Source of the DNA: an uncultured Bacilli bacterium
GTDB lineage: Bacteria; Bacillota_I; Bacilli_A; RF39; UBA660
Direction: 5' to 3'
Assembly: GCA_934101275.1 (NCBI GenBank)
Contig: CAKOQM010000048.1
Location: forward strand, 1-6,134
Length of the DNA stretch: 6,134 nucleotides
The notes below the pieces were generated by a model. That model worked only from the letters and a program-made list of their open reading frames with translations, made no database searches and was not told the DNA's origin. The position numbers and the translations under genes were made by a program. Below are positions 1 through 4,909 of the stretch, in pieces (position 1 is the first letter of the stretch; the number at the start of each line of letters is the position of its first letter).

Positions 1-125
1 AACTTTTGACAAAAATCTTGAATGTTAATACCAGCAGGACCTAAAACAGTACCAACTGGTGGAGCTGGATTTGCTTTACCAGCAGGAATTTGTAATTTTA
101 CTCTTTTTACGACTTCTTTTGCCAC
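1..125 (-). CDS. rplK: 50S ribosomal protein L11, N-terminal part (cut by window edge)
   Basis: L11 is a component of the GTPase-associated centre of the large ribosomal subunit; it binds 23S rRNA and is needed for normal factor-dependent steps of translation. Only the first 41 codons are in the window. The translation starts MAKEVVKRVKLQIPAGK and continues with the hallmark ANPAPPVGTVLGPAGINI, the proline-rich N-terminal domain of L11. The start is GTG (123-125): the conserved MAK begins there, no ATG is near, and a good Shine-Dalgarno (AAAGGAG) lies about ten bases upstream. The gene follows nusG, the usual order in bacteria, but has its own promoter and a long structured leader (see entries at 169-276). 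rplA (L1) would be expected next, outside the window. The GTG start may limit initiation, but that is inference. Confidence 0.96.
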   Translation of the reverse strand, partial: MAKEVVKRVKLQIPAGKANPAPPVGTVLGPAGINIQDFCQK

Positions 126-168
126 GAAAACACTCTCCTTTCTTTGGATTTTATTGTTTTTAACGTGT

Positions 169-210
169 AAGTGGTCATGGGCAAGTCCGCGTTGAAAGTC
201 CCTCCCACTT
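169..210 (-). promoter_or_regulatory. Probable L1-binding leader site of the rplK(-rplA) mRNA
   Basis: On the minus-strand RNA, an outer stem AAGUGG (205-210) pairs with CCACUU (169-174). Inside it an asymmetric internal loop has GA on the 5' side and AUGA (175-178) on the 3' side, followed by an inner GGG/CCC stem (200-202 with 179-181). A GUGGGAGG strand opposite an unpaired purine-rich strand near a closing stem is the layout of the L1-binding region of 23S rRNA (H76-H78) and of known L1 operator mRNAs. In E. coli and archaea, excess L1 binds such a site and represses translation of the L11/L1 operon. The site lies 44 bases upstream of the rplK start and downstream of its promoter, the expected place for autogenous control. 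The fold was worked out by eye; L1 binding is inferred. Confidence 0.7.
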
Positions 211-214
211 CATT

Positions 215-240
215 GCTTCAAAGTACAAACACTTCGATGC
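215..240 (-). other. Hairpin at the predicted 5' end of the rplK transcript
   Basis: Two 10-base arms (231-240 and 215-224) pair with one A-A mismatch and one G-U pair around a six-base loop. From the -10 box at 248-253 transcription should start near 241-244, so this hairpin would sit at the very 5' end of the mRNA, just before the L1-like site. Such 5'-terminal stems usually protect mRNA from decay; it could also be part of the leader fold. The function is inferred. Confidence 0.5.
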
Positions 241-247
241 AATTAAG

Positions 248-276
248 ATATTAGCATAAAAGGAAGGTTTTGACAA
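248..276 (-). promoter_or_regulatory. rplK promoter (SigA type, extended -10)
   Basis: The -35 box TTGTCA (271-276; 5 of 6 consensus) is separated by 17 bases from TAATAT (248-253; 4 of 6), with a TGC just before it giving an extended -10 (TGn). The predicted start is near 241-244, leaving a leader of about 118 bases with two structures before the rplK GTG. The -35 box lies in the loop of the hairpin that ends the nusG transcript. Confidence 0.72.
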
Positions 277-295
277 GCAAATTATCCTTCCTTTT
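258..295 (-). terminator. Weak hairpin terminator after nusG
   Basis: A perfect 10-bp inverted repeat, AAAAGGAAGG (RNA, 286-295) and CCTTCCTTTT (258-267), with an 18-base loop, begins 22 bases after the nusG stop codon. Only four U residues close it and the loop is long, so partial read-through into rplK is likely. The loop carries the rplK -35 box. Confidence 0.6.
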
Positions 296-317
296 AAAAA
301 TTTTATAATTCTATAAA

Positions 318-854
318 CTATTGTAATTTATTTACTTGGAAAAGCTCTACTTCAACACTTGTTTCTTGTCCAAATAAATCTATCGTTACTGTTAGGCGAC
401 TATTTTCAGCATCAATAGTATGAATGGTTCCTTCCATTCCTTTAAATGGTCCATCAACGATACTTACTTTATCACCAATAGCAAGTTCAGATTCTACATC
501 AACACGGCTCATTCCCATATTAACCAAAATATGATCAATTTCTTGTGGAGGAATCGGTGTTGGTTTAGCACCCTTTCCACTTGAACCAATAAAGCCAGTA
601 ACACCTGGAGTATTACGAACAATATACCAGGCTTCATCGCTCATAATCATTTCAACCAAAACATAACCTGGAAACATTTTTTTCTTTTTTTCTTTTTTGA
701 CGCCGTCTTTTACTTCGACTTCGGTAATTTCTGGAATAATAATTCGAAAAATATGATCTTGCATTCCCATTGATTCCGTTCGCATCTCAAGTTTTTCTTT
801 AACAGCCTCTTCATGACCTACATAAGTGTTAACAACATACCATAATTTTTCCAT
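318..854 (-). CDS. nusG: Transcription termination/antitermination factor NusG
   Basis: NusG binds the clamp of RNA polymerase, modulates pausing and elongation, and through its KOW domain links the polymerase to the ribosome (NusE/S10) or, in many bacteria, to Rho. The 178-aa length is typical. The N-terminal NGN domain starts with WYVVNTYVGHE (residues 5-15) and holds the conserved MFPGYVLVEM (60-69) and WYIVRNTPGVTGFIG (76-90). The C-terminal KOW domain starts around residue 125 with IGDKVSIVDGPFKGMEGTI and the protein ends in the typical VELFQVNKL. A lysine-rich stretch (KKEKKKK, about 53-59) precedes the core of the NGN domain. The ATG shares its A with the TAA stop of secE (TAATG), so the two are translationally coupled; AAGGGGG upstream acts as the ribosome binding site. 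The stop is TAG and a hairpin follows. Confidence 0.98.
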   Translation of the reverse strand: MEKLWYVVNTYVGHEEAVKEKLEMRTESMGMQDHIFRIIIPEITEVEVKDGVKKEKKKKMFPGYVLVEMIMSDEAWYIVRNTPGVTGFIGSSGKGAKPTPIPPQEIDHILVNMGMSRVDVESELAIGDKVSIVDGPFKGMEGTIHTIDAENSRLTVTIDLFGQETSVEVELFQVNKLQ

Positions 855-1060
855 TAAAATGCCCCCTTAACCCATGATAATAATGCCGTTAATAATAGGA
901 AGAAAACAATAAGTAAAGCAACAATAACAATTGTCGCAATCGTATAAGTTGCAACCTCTTTAGCACTTGGGAAAGTTACTTTTTTCATTTCACTTTTTAC
1001 TTCCTTTAAATAACTTGGTTTTTGTTCTTTTTGTGATTTTGTTTTTTTTGCCTTTGCCAT
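854..1060 (-). CDS. secE: Preprotein translocase subunit SecE
   Basis: SecE is the small clamp-like subunit of the SecYEG channel in the cytoplasmic membrane and stabilises SecY. The 68-aa product has a Lys-rich N terminus, the conserved amphipathic segment YLKEVKSEMKKVTFPSAKEV (residues 17-36), and a single hydrophobic segment at about 40-63. This short one-membrane-span form is the usual one in Gram-positive bacteria. The frame is open further upstream to a Met at 1186, but that extension overlaps the upstream gene and lacks conserved sequence; the ATG at 1058-1060 has the strong site GAGGTGAGGAA just before it, so the start is placed there. It overlaps nusG by one base. No clear SigA promoter is seen directly upstream; a hairpin at 1090-1139 may regulate entry into this gene. 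Confidence 0.96.
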   Translation of the reverse strand: MAKAKKTKSQKEQKPSYLKEVKSEMKKVTFPSAKEVATYTIATIVIVALLIVFFLLLTALLSWVKGAF

Positions 1061-1082
1061 TTCCTCACCTCTAAATTTTTCC

Positions 1083-1139
1083 AAAATAAAAACACTCTCG
1101 TGTTTCTTATATATAAAGTACCACAACAACTGAGTGTTT
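1083..1139 (-). terminator. Terminator or attenuator hairpins upstream of secE
   Basis: On the minus-strand RNA, AAACAC (1100-1105), a GAGA tetraloop (1096-1099) and GTGTTT (1090-1095) form a short stem followed by TTATTTT (1083-1089), an intrinsic-terminator shape but with few G-C pairs. An upstream copy AAACACTC (1132-1139) can instead pair over 8 bp with GAGTGTTT (1090-1097), so the two folds exclude each other. The site lies between the stop of the membrane protein gene and the secE ribosome binding site. It either ends the rlmB transcript partly or modulates read-through into secE-nusG. Confidence 0.5.
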
Positions 1140-1149
1140 GCAAGTTTTT

Positions 1150-1830
1150 TTAAGATCTTTTCGTTGTAAAATCTGCAATGAGCCAATCACTATCATTTTT
1201 TATCAAATCAAAATGATATAATTCATTTCTAGGACAACTTTCTTCCTCAGGACAATATTTGATATTGATATATGTTTCAATTTTTTCATCCGTTGCCTTT
1301 TTCAAAACAATTTTTTCTTCCGTAACATCATTAATAGCTATGGCACTTTCATAATAGATATCATCAAAAACACCTTTTTTTGCTATGTATAAATCTTCTG
1401 TTACTAAGATATCATTTCTTTTATTTACCGCACCAAATTGATTCCAATAGGAATTATAAACACCTTCTGTCACTAAAGCCTGAAGTCCTTCAAAAAATTT
1501 AGAATCCAATACTAAATAATCATTATCCTCCTCGGATGTAAAATCTTTTGAAACTTCACTTGCTGAATAATATTTTGTCTGCAAAAAAAAGTCTTTTAAT
1601 ATCTCACGCTTACTTTCTACAAGATTACGCACTTCTTCTTCGGTCATAGATGAATCATTTGTAAATTCAATATTATCTGATTTATCTTTATTTGTATTAT
1701 CAATAACAGGTGTTTCTATAGTTACATCATCTTTCGTTCTTTCAAATGAAAAAACTCTTACAATTACAATACTTAACGCTATAAATACAGCTAAAAATGA
1801 AACGAATTTTAAAATTTCTTTTTTATTCAT
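1150..1830 (-). CDS. Unrecognised membrane-anchored protein, extracytoplasmic domain
   Basis: I do not recognise this 226-aa protein. Residues 1-7 are short and basic (MNKKEIL), then about 8-27 form one hydrophobic segment that acts as an uncleaved signal anchor; there is no lipobox cysteine. A polar, Asp/Asn-rich linker (30-62) follows, then a predicted helix (63-85) and a mixed domain. The C-terminal part (about 185-222) looks like strands and ends YHFDLIKNDSDWLIADF, a pattern seen in NTF2-like and other small extracytoplasmic domains. Cys193 and Cys199 are the only cysteines and could form a disulfide outside the cell. The ATG has a near-perfect site (AGGAGG) and overlaps the sigma gene stop by 8 bases, so translation is coupled to the sigma factor. 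It lies where rpmG often sits between sigH and secE. Its role is unknown; only membrane placement is supported. Confidence 0.85.
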   Translation of the reverse strand: MNKKEILKFVSFLAVFIALSIVIVRVFSFERTKDDVTIETPVIDNTNKDKSDNIEFTNDSSMTEEEVRNLVESKREILKDFFLQTKYYSASEVSKDFTSEEDNDYLVLDSKFFEGLQALVTEGVYNSYWNQFGAVNKRNDILVTEDLYIAKKGVFDDIYYESAIAINDVTEEKIVLKKATDEKIETYINIKYCPEEESCPRNELYHFDLIKNDSDWLIADFTTKRS

Positions 1831-2440
1831 AATCTTCCTCCTTTATACAATCTTTAATTTTTGTACGTATCCTTTGAATAGTATTATCAATTTGTTTAGG
1901 ACTTTTCGCTAATCGTTTTGCTATTTCTATGTAATCCAATCCTTGCATTAAATAGTTAAATACTTCCTTTTCTTGTAGTGACAATTTGTAGGCTACTTTC
2001 TGAACCGCATTATGATACGTTGATGCGTAAGATATTTGTCTAAAAGGATCGGCATCATCATCTTTTAAAACATCTTTTAACGGTAATCCTGAATCATCAT
2101 ATGCATAATCAAGTGATAAACTTTCTTGTTCTATTTGACTTTTTACGGTTTTATTTTTATAAATGTAATTAAGTAATCTTCGATCAACACAGATTCCTAT
2201 AAATGTTTTTAAACTAGCATCTTTAGAAGCATCATATTTATTTAAAGCATCTGCAAAACCAACGTTAGCCTCCTGAACGAGGTCATTTATTTCTATACCT
2301 AATTTTTGAGCACTGCGAACATATTTTTTAATAATCCCTTTTATAACAGGTTCATATGTTTTATAAAGAGTCGTTCTTACTTCATCATTTGATTCACAAA
2401 TCATATCTAAAAGCATTAATTCCTCTTCTTCATAACTCAT
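1823..2440 (-). CDS. sigH: SigH-like RNA polymerase sigma factor
   Basis: This is a sigma-70 family factor lacking regions 1 and most of 3 that directs core RNA polymerase to a specific promoter class. Region 2.2 is seen as DLVQEANVGFADALNKYD (53-70), the core-binding helix; regions 2.3-2.4 lie at about 79-100 (KTFIGICVDRRLLNYIYK), and region 4 at about 154-198 ends in the HTH with KQIDNTIQRIRTKIKD. That ending closely matches the end of Bacillus SigH, and the place between rlmB and secE-nusG-rplK is the sigH locus, so orthology is likely; the 205-aa length is close to that family. In Bacillus SigH controls early stationary-phase, competence and sporulation genes; targets here are unknown. 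The ATG overlaps the rlmB stop by 4 bases (ATGA), with GGGAGG six bases upstream. A distant ECF-like or Com-type factor is the alternative. Confidence 0.87.
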   Translation of the reverse strand: MSYEEEELMLLDMICESNDEVRTTLYKTYEPVIKGIIKKYVRSAQKLGIEINDLVQEANVGFADALNKYDASKDASLKTFIGICVDRRLLNYIYKNKTVKSQIEQESLSLDYAYDDSGLPLKDVLKDDDADPFRQISYASTYHNAVQKVAYKLSLQEKEVFNYLMQGLDYIEIAKRLAKSPKQIDNTIQRIRTKIKDCIKEEDYE

Positions 2441-3117
2441 ATAAGGCCTCCCATTTTGTAGATTAGTAGTGCACCCGCGACAGAAGCATTTAAACTGTTT
2501 ACATTTCCTTTCATAGGAATTTTAAGCATCTCATCACAATTTTTTTCAATTATTTGACTAATGCCTTTACCTTCGTTTCCTATGACAAGCACTTTTTTAT
2601 CCGCAAAAGAAACCATCCGACAATCCGTTCCTTCCATATCACTGCCGTAAACAAAAAAATTATTTTTTTGTAACTTTTTTATAGCGTCTGTCAAATTAGA
2701 AACTTTAATAATAGGAACATTTTCTGTTGTCCCAACACTCGTTTTAATAACGACATCTGTTACAGAAACGCTTCTATCTTTTGGAATAATAATTCCGTCA
2801 ACTCCGGCTGCTTCACATGTTCTTATAATGGCCCCAAAATTATGAGGATCTTCTAAATGATCAAGTAACACAATAAAGTTTTTATCATATAGACTTTCTA
2901 AAGAACTATATTTAAATTCATCTCTTTCAAAAATTATTCCTTGATGATTTTCTTTTGTCATTTTATTTAATGTTACATTATCTACCATTACATAATGAAT
3001 TTTATTTTGTTTTAAGTATTCAAAAACTTCTAAATCTTTTTTTGTTTTGCTCACATAAACTTTTTTTATTTCTTTAGGATTCGTGCTTAACAAAACATTT
3101 TTTCCATACGATAACAT
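2437..3117 (-). CDS. rlmB: 23S rRNA 2'-O-methyltransferase RlmB-like (SPOUT/TrmH family)
   Basis: RlmB uses S-adenosylmethionine to methylate the 2'-OH of G2251 in the peptidyl-transferase loop of 23S rRNA. The protein has an N-terminal substrate-binding domain starting with the typical YGKNVLL (residues 4-10) and a C-terminal knotted SPOUT domain. Motif 1 is LLDHLEDPHNFGAIIRTCEA (84-103), motif 2 is GNEGKGIS (180-187), and motif 3 is IPMKGNVNSLNASVAGALL (200-218); these carry the catalytic and cofactor-binding loops. An upstream ATG would add 11 residues, but the ATG at 3115-3117 has GAGGAGG five bases before it and starts the conserved YGKN, so it is chosen, giving 226 aa. It is first in a unit with the sigma gene. 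It ends in TGA, overlapping the next ATG. A related TrmH-type enzyme with a different RNA target cannot be excluded. Confidence 0.93.
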   Translation of the reverse strand: MLSYGKNVLLSTNPKEIKKVYVSKTKKDLEVFEYLKQNKIHYVMVDNVTLNKMTKENHQGIIFERDEFKYSSLESLYDKNFIVLLDHLEDPHNFGAIIRTCEAAGVDGIIIPKDRSVSVTDVVIKTSVGTTENVPIIKVSNLTDAIKKLQKNNFFVYGSDMEGTDCRMVSFADKKVLVIGNEGKGISQIIEKNCDEMLKIPMKGNVNSLNASVAGALLIYKMGGLI

Positions 3118-3158
3118 AAGAACCTCCTCAGTTTTATTGATAATCAACAATTAATTTT

Positions 3159-3187
3159 ATTATATCACTTTTTTATTTCCAAGTAAA
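3159..3187 (-). promoter_or_regulatory. Promoter of the rlmB-sigH-membrane protein operon
   Basis: A perfect -10 TATAAT (3159-3164) lies 17 bases from TTTACT (3182-3187; 4 of 6 to TTGACA). The expected transcription start is near 3152, about 35 bases before the rlmB ATG. The -35 box overlaps the T-run of the terminator of the preceding gene. Confidence 0.78.
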
Positions 3188-3209
3188 AACTACCAATATT
3201 TCTTGGTAG
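3185..3209 (-). terminator. Intrinsic terminator of the four-cysteine protein gene
   Basis: A perfect 7-bp stem CTACCAA/TTGGTAG (3203-3209 with 3190-3196), a six-base loop, and five T residues (3185-3189) directly follow the stop codon of the 163-aa gene. It separates this gene from the rlmB operon. Confidence 0.85.
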
Positions 3210-3219
3210 CCTTAAAAAT

Positions 3220-3711
3220 TTATCTAGATCGATTAAGTTTTCTAACAATATTCTCACCAACCATAACAGGATTTTCCCATGCGTTGCAACTATTGTCAGA
3301 TTTTAAATTCTGTGTTGGACAGTTATTATTTACACAGCTAGCGCAAGTTTTTAATAATTCTTTTTTACTTTCCATAATTTCTTTAGCCGATGAATTCACA
3401 AAATAATCATAGTAATACTCTGATAAAACATTTGTCATTTTTTCTAACATACCTTCAAAATTCAACATTTCTGTTTCATTGAGTCTCAAATAATAATCAG
3501 CTAATTGGTCTTCCCCTAATAAACAAAATTTATCAGCATTAGGTGAATAAAACTTCCAATTTAAAGGTTTTATTTCAAGTGCTTCTTCATAGAATATCGG
3601 ACTACCTGTAAATACTTCACTTAAAATAGAACTTTTATCAAATTTTTGACAAATAATATTATGTCCTTTAATGCTTACAACTACTAAATTTTTCAAATTA
3701 TATAGTTTCAT
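3220..3711 (-). CDS. Unrecognised cytosolic protein with a C-terminal four-Cys cluster
   Basis: I do not recognise the family. The 163-aa product has no signal peptide or membrane segment. Its N-terminal part (1-60) has mixed strand-like stretches (NLVVVSIKGHNIIC, 8-21) and aromatic residues; the middle (65-120) is probably helical. Near the C terminus Cys123, Cys126, Cys131 and Cys142 form C-x2-C-x4-C-x10-C, followed by NAWENP (143-148); this could bind zinc or an iron-sulfur cluster, but the spacing alone does not decide. The basic tail ends VRKLNRSR. It has its own promoter (3759-3787) and terminator (3185-3209), so it is a one-gene unit. The first ATG is used; no good site lies within 12 bases, and a GAGGAA is separated from it by a hairpin (3721-3738). 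A TAA in the same frame lies just upstream at 3727-3729. Real coding is likely because of the clean unit structure. Confidence 0.75.
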   Translation of the reverse strand: MKLYNLKNLVVVSIKGHNIICQKFDKSSILSEVFTGSPIFYEEALEIKPLNWKFYSPNADKFCLLGEDQLADYYLRLNETEMLNFEGMLEKMTNVLSEYYYDYFVNSSAKEIMESKKELLKTCASCVNNNCPTQNLKSDNSCNAWENPVMVGENIVRKLNRSR

Positions 3712-3720
3712 AGTTTTTTT

Positions 3721-3744
3721 GTCATATTAATTTATGACTTCCTC
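3721..3744 (-). promoter_or_regulatory. Shine-Dalgarno followed by hairpin before the start codon
   Basis: GAGGAA (3739-3744) directly abuts a perfect inverted repeat GTCATA-AATTAA-TATGAC (3721-3738), which ends nine bases before the ATG of the 163-aa gene. Read straight, the Shine-Dalgarno is too far from the ATG (27 bases between GAGGAA and ATG). If the hairpin folds, the effective spacing shrinks to about nine. This resembles rare phage start regions in which a hairpin brings the two together. The repeat could instead be a repressor operator. Confidence 0.4.
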
Positions 3745-3758
3745 GCTTTCTTGCCCAT

Positions 3759-3787
3759 ATTCTAACAAACACATTTTAAAATGTCTA
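3759..3787 (-). promoter_or_regulatory. Promoter of the four-cysteine protein gene
   Basis: TAGACA (3782-3787; 5 of 6) and TAGAAT (3759-3764; 5 of 6) are 17 bases apart, and TGT before the -10 gives an extended -10. The predicted start is near 3752, some 40 bases before the ATG. Confidence 0.65.
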
Positions 3788-3970
3788 CAGTAATTTTCAA
3801 CTTTCAATCTTTTAATAAACATTTGTCATAAGTTAGTAGTTATTTTTTTACTTTTAGTCAAAAAAATCTTACATTATGTTAGATACTTTTGAACACAGCC
3901 TCTCTACCCATAAATAATTACCATATTTTTGTAAAACCATTCTATTTCCACTTGATCTATGTCAAGTTTT
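3788..3970. other. Short intergenic stretch without a supported gene, next to the IS
   Basis: This stretch, together with 3712-3787, separates the 163-aa gene from the insertion sequence. It holds only fragments. A 21-codon open stretch on the minus strand (3904-3969) runs from the IS edge to a TAG and reads like a protein tail (LDIDQVEIEWFYKNMVIIYG). A 31-codon minus-strand ORF (3727-3822) has no ribosome binding site and has the better promoter inside it. An inverted repeat ACTTGA-N6-TCAAGT (3950-3967) with a T-run lies beside the IS. These may be gene or mobile-element remnants; nothing is functional with confidence. Confidence 0.5.
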
Positions 3971-3991
3971 TAGACACATTTTCGTGGACAA
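3971..3991. repeat. IS terminal inverted repeat, transposase-distal end
   Basis: The sequence TAGACACA-TTTTC-GTGGACAA matches the other end (5208-5228, reverse complement TAGACACA-AAAGT-GTGGACAA) at the outer 8 and inner 8 positions, with a divergent five-base centre. It lies 24 bases beyond the OrfB stop codon. Two conserved blocks separated by a variable middle suggest separate cleavage and binding contacts. Confidence 0.88.
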
Positions 3992-4015
3992 ATTACAATG
4001 TAATATAATCTTAGT

Positions 4016-4909
4016 TTAAGCAATGACCATATTTGAAATATAATTGTTATATTTTTGATTTGGAGGTTGATAATTAAGTTTTGAATGAATCCTAAGATTG
4101 TTATACCATGACTCGATAAATTCAAATATAGCCATCTTTGCTTGATTAAATGTTTCATAATTATTTACATTGACTTCTTCTTTTTTTAATATGACATTGA
4201 AGCTTTCCATACTCGCGTTATCATAAGGATAACCTTTTTTACTATAAGAATGTTTAACGCCATTATCACTAAGAACCTTTTCAAATTTGTTTGACGTATA
4301 TTGGCTTCCTCGATCAGAATGAAAAATTCCGTTTTTAAAAAGTCCTCTGTTTGTTTTTGCTTTGTTAAAAGCATCAATAACTAAGTCATCATTCATATTA
4401 AGTCCATAACTCCAACCGATTACTTTTAAATCAAATAAATCCATTACAATAGCTAAATATGTCCAACCTGTTTCTTTTGTGTAAATATAAGTAATATCTC
4501 CAACCCATTTTTGGCCAGGTATATCAGCGTTAAAGTTTTGTTCCAATATGTTAGAATATTCCTTGGTATTATCTGTTTTAGATGCTCCAGCATGATTATA
4601 CTTTTTAACTGTTATACTTCTAAGTCCTAGTATTTTCATTCTTCTAGCAACTCTTTTTTGACTTGCTTTAATCCCGTTATTATTTAATACTTTAGTTATT
4701 TTAGGTGAACCATACCTACATTTTGATTCTTGGTAAATTTTTGTGATTTCAATATCTAATTCATTATTAGCTTTTTGATTGCTATTTTCTTCTCTGTGAT
4801 TACAATGATAATAATAAACTGAATGATGAATTTCTAATATTTTGCATAGAGTTCTTACATCATATTTATTTTTATTTTCATCAATAAAGTTTATTTTGTC
4901 TTTTATTTT
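4016..4909 (-). CDS. IS3-family transposase OrfB (DDE catalytic part)
   Basis: This is the catalytic half of the transposase, made as a fusion with OrfA by -1 frameshifting. The given start is the first base of the frame after the proposed slip; no ATG, GTG or TTG lies before the Met at 4639, so independent initiation is unlikely for the full domain. The N-terminal part has the HTH_21-type region (ELDIEITKIYQESKCRYGSP, then the RVARRMKILGL helix), followed by the integrase core. Counting from 4909, the triad is Asp138 (WVGDITYI), Asp199 (FHSDRGSQYTS) and Glu235 (NASMESF), with 35 residues between the last two: the DD(35)E signature. NLRIHSKLNYQPPNQKY closes the domain as usual. Together with OrfA the fusion is about 385 aa, normal for the family. 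No internal stop or lost catalytic residue is seen. Confidence 0.93.
   Translation of the reverse strand, partial: KIKDKINFIDENKNKYDVRTLCKILEIHHSVYYYHCNHREENSNQKANNELDIEITKIYQESKCRYGSPKITKVLNNNGIKASQKRVARRMKILGLRSITVKKYNHAGASKTDNTKEYSNILEQNFNADIPGQKWVGDITYIYTKETGWTYLAIVMDLFDLKVIGWSYGLNMNDDLVIDAFNKAKTNRGLFKNGIFHSDRGSQYTSNKFEKVLSDNGVKHSYSKKGYPYDNASMESFNVILKKEEVNVNNYETFNQAKMAIFEFIESWYNNLRIHSKLNYQPPNQKYNNYISNMVIA

Noticed and set aside
1061..1186. N-terminal extension of SecE starting at 1186
   Set aside because: It overlaps the upstream gene, shows no SecE-like sequence, and covers the strong ribosome binding site for the internal ATG at 1060.
1150..1830. The membrane protein as an anti-sigma factor for the SigH-like factor
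   Set aside because: The predicted topology leaves only about seven residues in the cytoplasm, too few for a sigma-binding domain, and the large domain would be outside. Gene overlap alone does not show this function.
3118..3150. Longer RlmB start at 3150
   Set aside because: The 11 added residues run across the GAGGAGG site and precede the conserved YGKN start; the predicted transcription start near 3152 would leave almost no leader.
3203..3406. Plus-strand 67-codon ORF
   Set aside because: It lies wholly opposite the four-cysteine gene, has no ribosome site and reads as an antisense shadow.
3970..4377. Extra short minus-strand ORFs within OrfB (3970-4158 and 4186-4377)
   Set aside because: They are alternative-frame shadows of the DDE transposase and carry no recognisable domain or ribosome site.
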